From Streptomyces diacarni (lineage in GTDB: Bacteria > Actinomycetota > Actinomycetes > Streptomycetales > Streptomycetaceae): 41,658 bases of DNA. Below the pieces are notes generated by a model. The model searched no databases. It saw only the letters and a program-made list of their open reading frames with translations, and was not told the DNA's origin. Positions 17,640-26,255 of this stretch are shown in pieces. Location of the stretch: positions 1 through 41,658 of the forward strand of contig NZ_QOIN01000041.1 in NCBI RefSeq assembly GCF_003323715.1, in the 5' to 3' direction. A program made the position numbers and the translations under genes. Numbering within the stretch: the stretch's first letter is position 1; every line of letters starts with the position of its first letter.

Positions 17640-18619
17640 GTCGCTGCTCCTTCCACAGCCTGGCGCCGAAGGGGTGAGTGGGTGTGCTGGTGGCGTGCCC
17701 GGTGGGCGGTGGCTGAGGCCAGACCGCACGCGGCGACGGCGGTCTTGTAGGGGCGAGGCACGATCGTCCGGCGTGCGATGATCGCGCAGTCGGCGGCTTC
17801 GATGCGCGTCAGAATGGCGCTGTAGAGAACGAAAGCGGTGTGCACGCACGGCCTGGAGGCCGGGTCGAGCAGCCGGATGCCGCGGGCGGCGTGCCGGTAG
17901 ATGCCGCGGGTGAGGCCGATCATCTCCCGTAGCGCGGCGCGGACGCGCATGTCGGTGTGCCCAGCGCGGCGGCACCAGTTCAGCAAGGGGCGGTCGACGC
18001 CGTGGGCGGCCAGCAGGTCGGCGGGCAGGTAGATGCGGCCCCGGTCAAGGTCCTCCCCCACATCCCGCAGGAAGTTGGTCAGCTGGAAGGCGACCCCCAA
18101 GGAGGCGGCGTGCGGAGCCGCCTCCCGCCTCGGGACTGTCGTGCCCAGGATCGGTAGCAGTTGCAGGCCGATGACGGCGGCGGAGCCGTACATGTAGGAG
18201 CGCAGCGCCTCCCACGTCGGGTAATCCGCGGTGTCCAGGTCCATGCGCATGGAGCGCATGAACGCGGTGAAGTAGGCCGGGTCGATGCGGTAGCGGGCCG
18301 CTGTGTGCGCCAGTGCGGCCAGCACCGGATGGCTGCTGCGGCCGGTGGCGAGCGCTTCGTCCACGGAGGCGCGAAGTGCCATCAGATCCCGGGCCCGTGC
18401 GTCGGTGTTCTCGTAGGCATCCGGGTCATCGACGATGTCGTCGGCGTACCGAGCGAATCCGTACAGTGCGTGGACGGCGGGTCGCTGGGCGGGCGCCAGC
18501 AGGCGGGTGGCCAGGAAGTAGGTGGCGCCGCCTTGCGCGTTGATGCGCCGGCAGCGGCTGTAGGCGGCCCGGAGCCGCAGGTCGTCGATCCCGGCGGCGT
18601 CCAGTTCGCGGGTGGTCAC
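17636..18619 (-). CDS. crtB: Phytoene synthase
   Basis: This 327-residue squalene/phytoene synthase family enzyme starts at GTG 18619, overlapping the crtI stop as GTGA. Aspartate-rich motifs are present: YADDIVDDPDAYENTDARAR and FLRDVGEDLDRGRIYLP. SMRMDLDTADYPTWEALRSY is also typical. It condenses two GGPP molecules into phytoene, the first committed carotenoid step. The gene is intact and translationally coupled on both sides. Confidence 0.95.
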   Translation of the reverse strand: MTTRELDAAGIDDLRLRAAYSRCRRINAQGGATYFLATRLLAPAQRPAVHALYGFARYADDIVDDPDAYENTDARARDLMALRASVDEALATGRSSHPVLAALAHTAARYRIDPAYFTAFMRSMRMDLDTADYPTWEALRSYMYGSAAVIGLQLLPILGTTVPRREAAPHAASLGVAFQLTNFLRDVGEDLDRGRIYLPADLLAAHGVDRPLLNWCRRAGHTDMRVRAALREMIGLTRGIYRHAARGIRLLDPASRPCVHTAFVLYSAILTRIEAADCAIIARRTIVPRPYKTAVAACGLASATAHRARHQHTHSPLRRQAVEGAAT

Positions 18620-20187
18620 CGGGAGCCTCCCTCGGATGTGAGGTGGGCACGAGACGTGCGGTGCTGGCCTGGTAGACGTTTGCCGCCCCCAGCGCGGTCC
18701 GGATGACGGTGAGGGGTGCCGGTGATGCGGGCGGCGGCGAGTTTCCCGGACAACAGCACGGTGGGCACGCCCACGCCGGGTGTGGTGCCACATCCGGCCA
18801 GCACGACGTTGTCCCAGCCGCGTGGCAGGTTACGGGGGCGGAAGGGGCCGGTCTGGGCGAAGGTGTGTGCGGCGGAGAACGGGGTTCCGGCGGCCAGGCC
18901 CTGCCGGGCCCAGTCGGCCGGGGTGACCACCTTTTCCACTTCCAGGTCCTGGCCGAAGCCGGTCAGGCCGCGCTGTTCCAGGGTGGCGCACAGATGGTCG
19001 CGATAGCGGGGTCCCAGCCGGTCCCAGTCGAAGCGGCCCCGGTGCAGGTTGGGGCAAGGGGCCAGCAGATAGTGCAGATGCCGCCCCGGTGGCGCCAAGC
19101 CGGGGTCGGTACTCGTGGGGCGGGTGATCAGCAAGGAAGGGTCGCTCATCAACTCGCCGGTGCGGGTCACCTGGCGGAAGGTGTGCTTCCAGGCATGGCC
19201 GAAGGAAAGGGTGTGGTGGCTCAGCTGCGGCCACGTGGTGGCCGCACCGGTGTGCAGCAGCACGGCCGAGGGCGCGTACCGCAGCGGGATGGGCCTGCGC
19301 GGTGCCGCGCCCAGCAGCCTGTGAGCGACGGGCAGATCGCAGGTGAGGATGAGCGCGTCGCAAGCGAGGCGCTGACCGTGCTCGGTGCGCACCGCCCTCG
19401 CGCGGCCGCCGGAGCGCTCCAGCGACACGACACGGTCGCCGTAGCGAAAGCGGGCACCGGCCGCGGCTGCGGCCGCGGCCATCGCGCGGGGCAGCGCGTG
19501 CATACCCCCTTTGGGAAACCACACGCCGGCCACCGTGTCCATGTAGGCGATGACCGCGTAGGCGGCCAGCGCCCGGGCGGGTGGCACCCCCGCGTACAGG
19601 GCCTGGAAGGAGAAGAGGCGCTGCAACCGCTCATCAGACAGGTAGCGGGAGATGCGGCCATGCCAGGTGCCGAAGCCGCCCAGTGCGGCCAGCCGGGCCA
19701 GGTCCGGGGTCAGCAGCCCGAGCGGTGAGTCGAAGTTGGCGTCGATGAAGGTGCGCATCTGTACGCGGTACAGGTGGTGCAGCCAGCTGCGCAGACGACG
19801 GTAGCCCGCCGCTTCCCGCTGGCCGGCCACCTGTGCGATCTCGGCTTCCATGGCGTCGGGGTCGGTGTGCACGTCGATGCGGGACCCGTCCGCGAACAGC
19901 GCCCGGTAGGCCGGGTCCAGCCGCACCAGGTCGAGATGGTCGCTCATCCGGGCGCCCGCTGCGGCCATCGCCTCCTCGACAAGGTCGGGCATGGTCAGCA
20001 CCGTGGGCCCCGTATCGATGCGGTAGCCGGACATGTCGTCGAGACCGGCCCGGCCGCCGGGGGCCTGTGCCGCTTCCACGACGGTCACCGACCGCCCCTC
20101 CGCCAGCAGATGCAGCGCTGCCGACAGGCCCGACAAACCGGCTCCCACCACAACGACATGGTCGCTGGGGCCACGCACTGCCTTCAT
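18616..20187 (-). CDS. crtI: Phytoene desaturase
   Basis: The 523-residue protein starts at ATG 20187 and overlaps the crtE stop as ATGA. It has VVVVGAGLSGLSAALHLLAE, EAAQAPGGRAG and DTGPTVLTMPDL at the N-terminus and VVLAGCGTTPGVGVPTVL at the C-terminus, the CrtI signature. It introduces four double bonds to turn phytoene into lycopene. Sequence context (crtE-crtI-crtB order) matches the crtEIB block of Streptomyces. It differs from the CrtD-like copy at 2022-3515, which ends in HPGGGLPLV. Confidence 0.95.
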   Translation of the reverse strand: MKAVRGPSDHVVVVGAGLSGLSAALHLLAEGRSVTVVEAAQAPGGRAGLDDMSGYRIDTGPTVLTMPDLVEEAMAAAGARMSDHLDLVRLDPAYRALFADGSRIDVHTDPDAMEAEIAQVAGQREAAGYRRLRSWLHHLYRVQMRTFIDANFDSPLGLLTPDLARLAALGGFGTWHGRISRYLSDERLQRLFSFQALYAGVPPARALAAYAVIAYMDTVAGVWFPKGGMHALPRAMAAAAAAAGARFRYGDRVVSLERSGGRARAVRTEHGQRLACDALILTCDLPVAHRLLGAAPRRPIPLRYAPSAVLLHTGAATTWPQLSHHTLSFGHAWKHTFRQVTRTGELMSDPSLLITRPTSTDPGLAPPGRHLHYLLAPCPNLHRGRFDWDRLGPRYRDHLCATLEQRGLTGFGQDLEVEKVVTPADWARQGLAAGTPFSAAHTFAQTGPFRPRNLPRGWDNVVLAGCGTTPGVGVPTVLLSGKLAAARITGTPHRHPDRAGGGKRLPGQHRTSRAHLTSEGGSR

Positions 20188-21386
20188 ACCGGATCTACCC
20201 CCTCGGCGCTCGCGTGTCGGGGCGGAGCCGCACGAAGGGTGGCGCCGACCAGCGCGGTGAGGCTGTCGGCTGCCGCCCGGGGCATGGCCGACTCGGCGAC
20301 CGCCTCCCGGGCTTCGTCCGCCAGCTCGCGGACCAGTTTTTCGACGTGGCCGCGGGCACCTACCTGCGTCACCGCTGCGCGGACCTCGTCGAGTCCGTCC
20401 TCGCTCAACTCGGGATTCCCTTGTGCGCGGGTCAGGACTTGCTGCGCTGTGCGGTGACCGCCGCGGCTGGCGGCCTCCAACGCCACGGTCATCAAGTAGG
20501 TCGGCTTGCCCTGCCGGACGTCTTCCCCGGTCCGCCTGCCCAACTGCTGCTCGTTCCCGAAAAGATCGGCCACATCGTCTGCCAGCTGGAAGGCCAGTCC
20601 GGCGCACCGGCCGACCCGTTCCAGCCCCGCGCTGAGGTCAGCGGATGCTCCGCCGAGCGTGGCGCCCAGCAACAACGGGCGCTGCACCGTGTACAGACCG
20701 GACTTGAGGTAGGCAGTGCGCAGCGCCTCGTCCGGGCAGCTTGCGCCGTCAGCCTGGGAACGCAGGTCAAGGTACTGTCCGGCGACCATTTCGGTGCGCA
20801 TCGCCTGCCACAAGCGACGCGTCCGCTGCCGAGAGGGCTGCGGCAGGTCCGTCTGCTCCCACAAGTCCTGTGCCCATGCCAGTGCCAGGTCACCAGCCAG
20901 CAGAGCAGCCGAGTATCCGAACGCCTCGGCCGAGCCACTTGCGCCCCGGCTGCGGTGCACGGCCTGAAAAGCGACGTGCAGGGCGGGCCGGCCCCGACGA
21001 CTTGTCGCGGAGTCCATGAGGTCGTCGTGGATGAGCGCGCAGCCCTGCAGCAACTCCAGCGCCGCACCGATCTCCAGTACGGCGTCTGCCGAGACGTCGG
21101 CTGCTCCTGCCGCGTGCCAACCACACCACAGGAACGCCGGCCTCAGCCGCTTCCCGCCTCCCAGGACGAGCCGGGTGAGATGGTGGACGACTTCGTCGGC
21201 GAACGCGGCAGTCAGCGCGGCGCTTTCCGTGCGGCGCTGCGCCAAATGGGTGTCGAGGACACGTTCGACACGTGCGGCGACGCTCCGCGCACAAGAGCCC
21301 GGCGGCGTCTCGTCCGCCTCGCAGGCCGGGGTGATGCGTGTGTCCGGCAGCGGTGGTGCGGTCCGGACCGGGCCGTCGTGCCGCAT
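20184..21386 (-). CDS. crtE: Geranylgeranyl diphosphate synthase
   Basis: A trans-prenyltransferase with first Asp-rich motif CALIHDDLMDSATSRRGRP and second motif FQLADDVADLFG, plus LGGGKRLRPAFLWCG. It makes GGPP from FPP/IPP for CrtB. ATG 21386 is preferred because GGGAG lies just upstream; ATG 21443 in the same frame has no good site. At 400 residues it is longer than typical, with an N-terminal extension of about 60 residues. It is first of the crtEIB block and the downstream overlap is ATGA. Confidence 0.93.
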   Translation of the reverse strand: MRHDGPVRTAPPLPDTRITPACEADETPPGSCARSVAARVERVLDTHLAQRRTESAALTAAFADEVVHHLTRLVLGGGKRLRPAFLWCGWHAAGAADVSADAVLEIGAALELLQGCALIHDDLMDSATSRRGRPALHVAFQAVHRSRGASGSAEAFGYSAALLAGDLALAWAQDLWEQTDLPQPSRQRTRRLWQAMRTEMVAGQYLDLRSQADGASCPDEALRTAYLKSGLYTVQRPLLLGATLGGASADLSAGLERVGRCAGLAFQLADDVADLFGNEQQLGRRTGEDVRQGKPTYLMTVALEAASRGGHRTAQQVLTRAQGNPELSEDGLDEVRAAVTQVGARGHVEKLVRELADEAREAVAESAMPRAAADSLTALVGATLRAAPPRHASAEGVDPV

Positions 21387-21504
21387 CGCACTCCCTTCGG
21401 TTTCGCCGACATGCACAACACCTGCGCTGACGAGGTCACTCATCCGTGCCGTCCGGCAGCTCCAGCCAGACGACGACCGCGGTGGTGCGGTGGCCGTTGC
21501 ACGA

Positions 21505-21744
21505 TCACTGGGAGGACAAGGTGCCCTCGCTGCGCTCGTACTGGGACAGTGCCAGCCCAAGAGCGAAGAAGGTCGGGGCCCACTCGCCGACGAAGATGCC
21601 CCAACGGTCCGCGCGGTCCATACCGGCGTGCTCGGCCTTGTTGGAGGTCAGCCAGGTGACGAAGGAGGCGCCGATCGACGCGAACGCTCCCAAGTAGGCG
21701 TGCTCGCTGCGTAGTCCTGCTTCATGCAGTTTCTTGACGATCAT
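21505..21744 (-). CDS. Small two-helix membrane protein upstream of crtE
   Basis: A 79-residue protein from ATG 21744, with a purine-rich GAAAGGGA region upstream. It begins MIVKKLHEAGLRSEHAYLGA and has two hydrophobic segments, about residues 17-35 (YLGAFASIGASFVTWL) and 52-70 (GIFVGEWAPTFFALGLAL). It ends in a hydrophilic SQYERSEGTLSSQ tail. No family is recognised. It is the first gene of the minus-strand unit, 118 bases before crtE and directly divergent from litR, so it should share the light-controlled promoter region. A role as a membrane partner for carotenoid enzymes is only a guess. Confidence 0.65.
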   Translation of the reverse strand: MIVKKLHEAGLRSEHAYLGAFASIGASFVTWLTSNKAEHAGMDRADRWGIFVGEWAPTFFALGLALSQYERSEGTLSSQ

Positions 21745-21874
21745 GCCGTCCCTTTCTCCGTTGTGACCGGACGACACGACGAGTAACCTGCCCCCGAAAG
21801 CGGCAAACCTCGACAGAACTTATGCACCCGTTCGTGCCTTGCGATGTTGCGACGTGCGGCCCGGTCGCCGGAAT
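21745..21874. promoter_or_regulatory. Divergent litR / carotenoid operon control region
   Basis: These 130 bases lie between the starts of litR (plus) and the small membrane gene that heads the crt operon (minus). In known Streptomyces loci LitR regulates at such a divergent site and carotenoid genes are light induced. I could not identify a convincing operator or -35/-10 pair by eye. The region is called from gene arrangement only. Confidence 0.4.
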
Positions 21875-22783
21875 ATGGCGCGCATGAGCACGCACGCGAC
21901 ACCCTGTCGGACCTCGGCAACGCCCGAGGCGGAGGTGAGCCTGTTCTCGGTGGGTGTCGCGGCCCAGCGGCTACAGACCAAAGCGGCGACCCTGCGCGCC
22001 TGGGGGACCCGCTATGGCCTGGAGCCCTCCGGCCGTACCCCCGGTGGCCACCGGCGCTACTCGCTGGAAGACCTACAGCGGCTGGATCGCATGCTCCATC
22101 TTGTCCGCCAAGGCGTCGCCGCCGCCCAGGCAGCCCGCGCAGTCTCGGCCGGCCCCCCGCCGGACTCCACAGGGTCCGTGCCGGTCAGCGCACAGGATCT
22201 GCGCGCGGCGATGGACGCCTTCGACCCCGAAGCCGTCACACGCCTGGCCGCAGCCGCGCTCGCCCGCCAGGGCGCCGCGCTGGCGTGGACGACCGTCTTC
22301 GCCCCCGCTCTGGTGGCGATCGGCGAGCACTGGGAGAAGACCGGCTGCGGAGTCGAGATCGAGCACATGACCAGCGGCCTCCTCGAAGCCGCCCTGCGCC
22401 AGCACGCCCAAGCCCACGCCCCGAACCCGTCAGCACAGGCCCCGCTCGTGCTGCTGGCAGCCACCTCCGACGAACAGCACACTCTGCCCCTGACCGCCTT
22501 GGCTGCCGCCCTGGCAGACCGCAGCTACACCAGCGTCCTGCTCGGCAGCCTTCCTTCCCGCTACCTGATCGAAGCCATCTCCCGTACCCAGCCACACGCC
22601 ACCGTGCTGTGGGCACGCGACCCGGCCACAGCCGACACCGGCATGCTGCAAGACGCTGCCAGCAGCGCGAGCGCACTGGTCTACCCGGCGGGACCAGGAT
22701 GGCCCTGCTCCCCTTGCACCGGACACGCCGCATCCGTGCTCCAGACCCTGCCTCAAACCCTCGACGTCCTCACCGGCATCTGA
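21875..22783 (+). CDS. litR: LitR/CarH-type B12-dependent photoreceptor regulator (MerR family)
   Basis: About 302 residues. Residues ~25-75 form a MerR-type winged helix (LFSVGVAAQRL, LRAWGTRYGLEPS, GGHRRYSLEDLQRLDRM). The middle helical bundle contains W153-x9-E163-H164 (EHWEKTGCGVEIEH), the light-sensing Wx9EH motif of CarH/LitR. E200-x-H202 in SDEQHTLPL fits the cobalamin-binding E/D-x-H element. In the family, adenosylcobalamin bound in the dark supports repression and light breaks the Co-C bond to release DNA. Its position, divergent from the crt operon, supports control of carotenoid genes. ATG 21875 or ATG 21884; neither has a strong ribosome-binding site. Confidence 0.9.
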   Translation: MARMSTHATPCRTSATPEAEVSLFSVGVAAQRLQTKAATLRAWGTRYGLEPSGRTPGGHRRYSLEDLQRLDRMLHLVRQGVAAAQAARAVSAGPPPDSTGSVPVSAQDLRAAMDAFDPEAVTRLAAAALARQGAALAWTTVFAPALVAIGEHWEKTGCGVEIEHMTSGLLEAALRQHAQAHAPNPSAQAPLVLLAATSDEQHTLPLTALAAALADRSYTSVLLGSLPSRYLIEAISRTQPHATVLWARDPATADTGMLQDAASSASALVYPAGPGWPCSPCTGHAASVLQTLPQTLDVLTGI

Positions 22784-23202
22784 TCGCCACGCCGCAGACG
22801 ACTCAACCGACCGTTTCTGGCAGTCGAACTGTCGAGCTGACTGGGACACTTCCAGGCCTCGGCCACGACGCCGGCCGGGGCGTGGCACCCAACCCGTCAG
22901 CGCGGTGGCCATCCGCACCACCGAATACTCCAGGCCGAATCCAGTGGTACCAGCTGGTGCGGCAGGCGCAGTTCCTCCCCAGCGCGCAAGGCGATGGCCG
23001 CAATGACCTCGTGGCCCGCCACATAGTCCTGCACTCCGCAGCACAGTGTGTCTCCTCAGCTCACCGCCAGAAAGGGGGTGCTGACGAGACCGGCCAAGCT
23101 GTCGGCGAAACGCCCCCCTGCCCAGGAACCGGCCGAGGCCGCGCAGGCAAGCCGTCACGGGACTCTGGCTGATCGGGTGACCGTTCGGGCAGGATCGCAG
23201 GC
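22784..23202. other. Intergenic stretch with one possible small ORF
   Basis: About 420 bases follow litR. In the S. coelicolor-type locus litQ would be expected here, but no such gene is present. The only coding-like signal is a short minus-strand frame at 22897-23034, listed separately. Confidence 0.5.
22897..23034 (-). CDS. Possible small protein (45 aa)
   Basis: A minus-strand frame from GTG 23034 to TGA 22897-22899 encodes a peptide with VAGHEVIAAIALRAGEELRL, PHQLVPLDSAW and a Trp-rich RWCGWPPR end. The composition resembles a real protein more than the other frames here do. A GGAG element lies ~18 bases upstream of the GTG, and a CTG closer to it is in frame, so the start is doubtful. 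It could also be the 3' end of a lost gene. No family is recognised. Confidence 0.25.
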   Translation of the reverse strand: MQDYVAGHEVIAAIALRAGEELRLPHQLVPLDSAWSIRWCGWPPR

Positions 23203-24234
23203 ATGAGACTCCTTGTGCTGGGCGGTGGATGGTTCCTCGGGCACGCGGTCGCACACGAGGCTATGAGCCGAGGGTGGGAGGTGCACGTATTCAACCGCGG
23301 CAGGACCGGAGCGGTCCCGGACGGCGCCAGCCCGGTGCATGGCGATCGAACCATTGCCGCAGATCTCGAACGGCTTGCTTCCGCAGGGCCCTGGGACGCC
23401 GTCGTGGACACATCCGCGTCCGAGCTGGCCCCACGCGATGTCCTTGCAGGGGCCCGAGTCCTGGAACGAGTCGCCAGGCGGTACGTCTACATCAGCACAG
23501 TGAACGCCTATCGCGGTTGGCCAAACGAGTCGTTGACGGAAGGCTCTGAGCTGCTGGACGGCCCTCCGGACGCCGGTGCCGATTACGGCCGCCTCCCGGC
23601 CGACTGGACAGGTCCCGACTGGCATTACGGTCGGCAGAAAGCGGGCGCTGAGCGTGCAGTTACTACCGTATACGGCCTCGGGAGAACGAGCGTTTTGCGC
23701 CCGGGTGTCATCCTGGGGCCACGTGAGTACGTCGGACGGCTTCCCTGGTGGTTGCGCCGTGCTTCCCGCGGTGGTCGCATGCTGGCTCCTGGGGCACCAG
23801 AGAAGACCATCCAGCCGATCGACGTGCGGGATGTGGCTGCGTTTGCTCTCGACCAGGCGGTTGCCGACAGCGGAGGCGCCTACAACTGCGTCGCACCAGT
23901 CGACCAGGCGACTATGAGCGATCTGCTGACAGCGTGCGTCCTGGCCACGGGCGGACACGCACAGCTGATCTGGGCTTCCGACAAGCTGCTCCTGAACCAC
24001 GAGGTGAGGCAGTGGACGGAGCTGCCGCTATGGCGCACGCATGCCGGCGTATGGCGGATCGACTCGACGCGCGCGCAGGCTGCTGGGCTGGTCTGTAGAC
24101 CGCTGGCAGACACGGTCGCAGACACCTGGGCATGGATGACAGAAGGTGGCACGCCGGTGGAACACCCGCGATGGGCCGAGCACGGCATCTCGCCCGAGAA
24201 GGAACGAGCGATCCTGGCCGCGCTCGGCCGGTAG
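23203..24234 (+). CDS. NAD(P)-dependent epimerase/dehydratase-family protein (extended SDR)
   Basis: A 343-residue protein with N-terminal LLVLGGGWFLGHAVAHEA (Rossmann GGxxxxG), YVYISTVNAYRGW (beta-strand with catalytic Ser/Thr) and WHYGRQKAGAE (YxxxK). RPGVILGPREYVGRLPWWL and IQPIDVRDVAAFAL are standard in the extended SDR family. Substrate unknown; related Streptomyces proteins are annotated as reductases or epimerases. Its stop is 5 bases from the stop of the convergent regulator. No partner sugar-nucleotide genes lie next to it, although the aminotransferase cluster starts 6 kb further. Confidence 0.8.
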   Translation: MRLLVLGGGWFLGHAVAHEAMSRGWEVHVFNRGRTGAVPDGASPVHGDRTIAADLERLASAGPWDAVVDTSASELAPRDVLAGARVLERVARRYVYISTVNAYRGWPNESLTEGSELLDGPPDAGADYGRLPADWTGPDWHYGRQKAGAERAVTTVYGLGRTSVLRPGVILGPREYVGRLPWWLRRASRGGRMLAPGAPEKTIQPIDVRDVAAFALDQAVADSGGAYNCVAPVDQATMSDLLTACVLATGGHAQLIWASDKLLLNHEVRQWTELPLWRTHAGVWRIDSTRAQAAGLVCRPLADTVADTWAWMTEGGTPVEHPRWAEHGISPEKERAILAALGR

Positions 24235-24239
24235 AACGG

Positions 24240-25586
24240 TCAGGCTTCGATTGCCAGGGGGCTGACTGCTCCGAGTCGGCGGGCCGGCGACAGCGCGCTG
24301 AATTCCTCTATGCGTTCCGCCAGGTCGACCGCGGCCGGAGCCCGCTCGAACGCGGGGCTGGTCAGCTCGATCCTGGCTGCGGTCAACCGTTCCAGTAGGC
24401 CCGCACCGCGCCACTCCGGTGGAATCTGCAAGACCGAAGCGAGCGCTTCACCAGCGCCTTCAACCTCCCGGCGCATCAGCCGCGCACGGGCCAGGTCGAT
24501 GGCGGCCGGGCCGGAGACCACGATCGGCTGCTCGCTCTCGGGACGGTTGCTCAGCAAGGCGAGGGCTTCGGTAGCGGACGCTTCCGCTGCTTCGCCGTCC
24601 CGCAGCAGCAAGCTCGTGGTGGCGTTGCTCATCGCCGTGCGAGCGAGGTCGAAGTCGAACTCCCCACCGATATCGTCGTGGAGCTCGTCACGGTCGCCGG
24701 CCGCCTGCTCCCCCGCCTGGCGTATGGCGCGCTGGGCCTCGCGGTCGTTGCGCAGATGCCCGTGTGCGCGCGCCTCGATGGCGAGCAGACGGCGGCGTGC
24801 AGTGTCCCCCAGGCCACCGAACTCCAGCGCCTGCCGGGCGAGGCGCACTGCACCAGTGGGGCGCCCTTCCCAGAAGGCCATGAAGGCGAGCATTCCGTGG
24901 GCATATGCCTGAACAGGGCCGTTTTCGATGGTTTTGCCGTACTGCGCGCTAGAACGCGCGAGGGAGACCGCGGGTGCCATCGCGCCCAGGTCGAAGGAGA
25001 CTGCACTGAGCAGCGCCGTAGCTTGCGCTGCCGCATAGTAGAGGCGGGTGTGCTGCTGTGGTGAGCTCGTCCGCTCCAGCATGCTTTGCGCAGCTTGGAG
25101 CAGTGTCTTCGCGCGTTCGTAGGTCTGTGACGGGGCGGTCATTCCGTAGGAGCGGGCGAGAACGACCAGGTCGTCGTCGAGCTGGTCGAGGCTCATCTCG
25201 TCCAGGTGGAGAGAAGCGGCCTGGCCTGCGTGTGCAGCGGCGTCCTGAGCGGTCATCAGCAGTTCACTTTCGTTGGGCGCACGGGTCTGCGAAACGGCGT
25301 CTACCGGGGCCGACTGGGACGTAGGGGCGGGACTCAGCAGTTCAGCGATGGGCCGCTGGAACATGTATTCCAGAACCCGGACGGTCGGCGCGAAGGGCTC
25401 CGTCTTGACGGCACCCACCTTGAGAAGGCGGGTCAAGTGCCGCTGGGTCGGTGCTGGAGCCACATCCGCCCCACGGCGGGTCAGGTCGCTCGCGGCGGCA
25501 CGATAAGCCTCACTGAACTTGCTGTGGGCTTTGATGCCCTGCGCAGTTGCCAACTCGCAGAGCAGCGTGCGGTCCTCGCCGTTCAT
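24240..25586 (-). CDS. XRE-like regulator with TPR-like repeats
   Basis: A 448-residue protein starting at ATG 25586, preceded by GGAGGGGG. The N-terminus resembles an HTH unit (KFSEAYRAAASDLTRRG, TQRHLTRLLKVGAVK, VRVLEYMFQRPIAELL). The remainder is helical, with TPR-like blocks (RAKTLLQAAQSML, RLYYAAAQATALLS, AVRLARQALEFGGL, EASATEALALL). This architecture is common in Streptomyces regulators found near secondary-metabolite genes. It is divergent from the RsbW-type gene and upstream of the peptide cluster, so it may regulate it; this is inferred from position. Confidence 0.7.
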   Translation of the reverse strand: MNGEDRTLLCELATAQGIKAHSKFSEAYRAAASDLTRRGADVAPAPTQRHLTRLLKVGAVKTEPFAPTVRVLEYMFQRPIAELLSPAPTSQSAPVDAVSQTRAPNESELLMTAQDAAAHAGQAASLHLDEMSLDQLDDDLVVLARSYGMTAPSQTYERAKTLLQAAQSMLERTSSPQQHTRLYYAAAQATALLSAVSFDLGAMAPAVSLARSSAQYGKTIENGPVQAYAHGMLAFMAFWEGRPTGAVRLARQALEFGGLGDTARRRLLAIEARAHGHLRNDREAQRAIRQAGEQAAGDRDELHDDIGGEFDFDLARTAMSNATTSLLLRDGEAAEASATEALALLSNRPESEQPIVVSGPAAIDLARARLMRREVEGAGEALASVLQIPPEWRGAGLLERLTAARIELTSPAFERAPAAVDLAERIEEFSALSPARRLGAVSPLAIEA

Positions 25587-25778
25587 GGCCCCCTCCGCAG
25601 ATTCGGTTCCCTCCCGGGATACCGCCTCAGTCTGCTGTAGGAAACGGTGCGCAAACAGAAGGCCGACAAGAAGTCCTCCTGAGACATGCAAGTCCTGGAG
25701 AAGTCCAACTTCCCGTCCTAGCCAACACGTCCCCCTCTCTTGAACTCTGTGTGTTCACCTCGCGACGAGGAGGAACCG

Positions 25779-26255
25779 ATGAGCGTGCATGTGCTCACGA
25801 AGACGGTGGAGAAGAGGGACAGGACGAAGCGCCCGCCGACCGGGACGTCAGACTCCAGTGAGCTCCTGCCGCAGACCTCGCGGGCCTTCGCGGTGGCCTT
25901 CGCACCGGACAGTGCCCGTGTCCCCGAAATACGACGCACCGCTGGCACCATCCTGCGATCTTGGAACCTGCCCACGCAGTTAGTCGAGGATGTCCAACTC
26001 GCTGTCTCCGAACTGCTCGCCAACGCGCTGGAGCACGGCGATGGCGACATCGAAGCGCGGGTGCTGCGCGTTCTCGACGAGGTGCGCATCGAGGTCACCG
26101 ACGACAACCCGGAGCCCGCTCAACTGCGCTGCCCCGACGTTGATGACCTCTCCGGCCGCGGGCTGCTTCTCGTCGCTGCCCTCGCGCAGAGCTGGGGCGT
26201 CAGCCGCGACGGCCGTACGACCTGGTGCTCCTTCCGCCTCGCTCGGAGGGCCTGA
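25779..26255 (+). CDS. RsbW-like ATP-binding protein (HATPase)
   Basis: A 158-residue protein from ATG 25779 with AGGAGGA just upstream. The Bergerat fold motifs are present: VSELLANALEHGDGD (N box), EVTDDNPEPAQ (G1) and LSGRGLLLVAALAQSWG (G2), ending in TTWCSFRL. Such proteins act as anti-sigma factor-like kinases or regulators. A TTA leucine codon occurs at 25980-25982 (codon 68), so translation should need the bldA tRNA. The next gene overlaps by TGATG, showing an operon. Confidence 0.85.
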   Translation: MSVHVLTKTVEKRDRTKRPPTGTSDSSELLPQTSRAFAVAFAPDSARVPEIRRTAGTILRSWNLPTQLVEDVQLAVSELLANALEHGDGDIEARVLRVLDEVRIEVTDDNPEPAQLRCPDVDDLSGRGLLLVAALAQSWGVSRDGRTTWCSFRLARRA

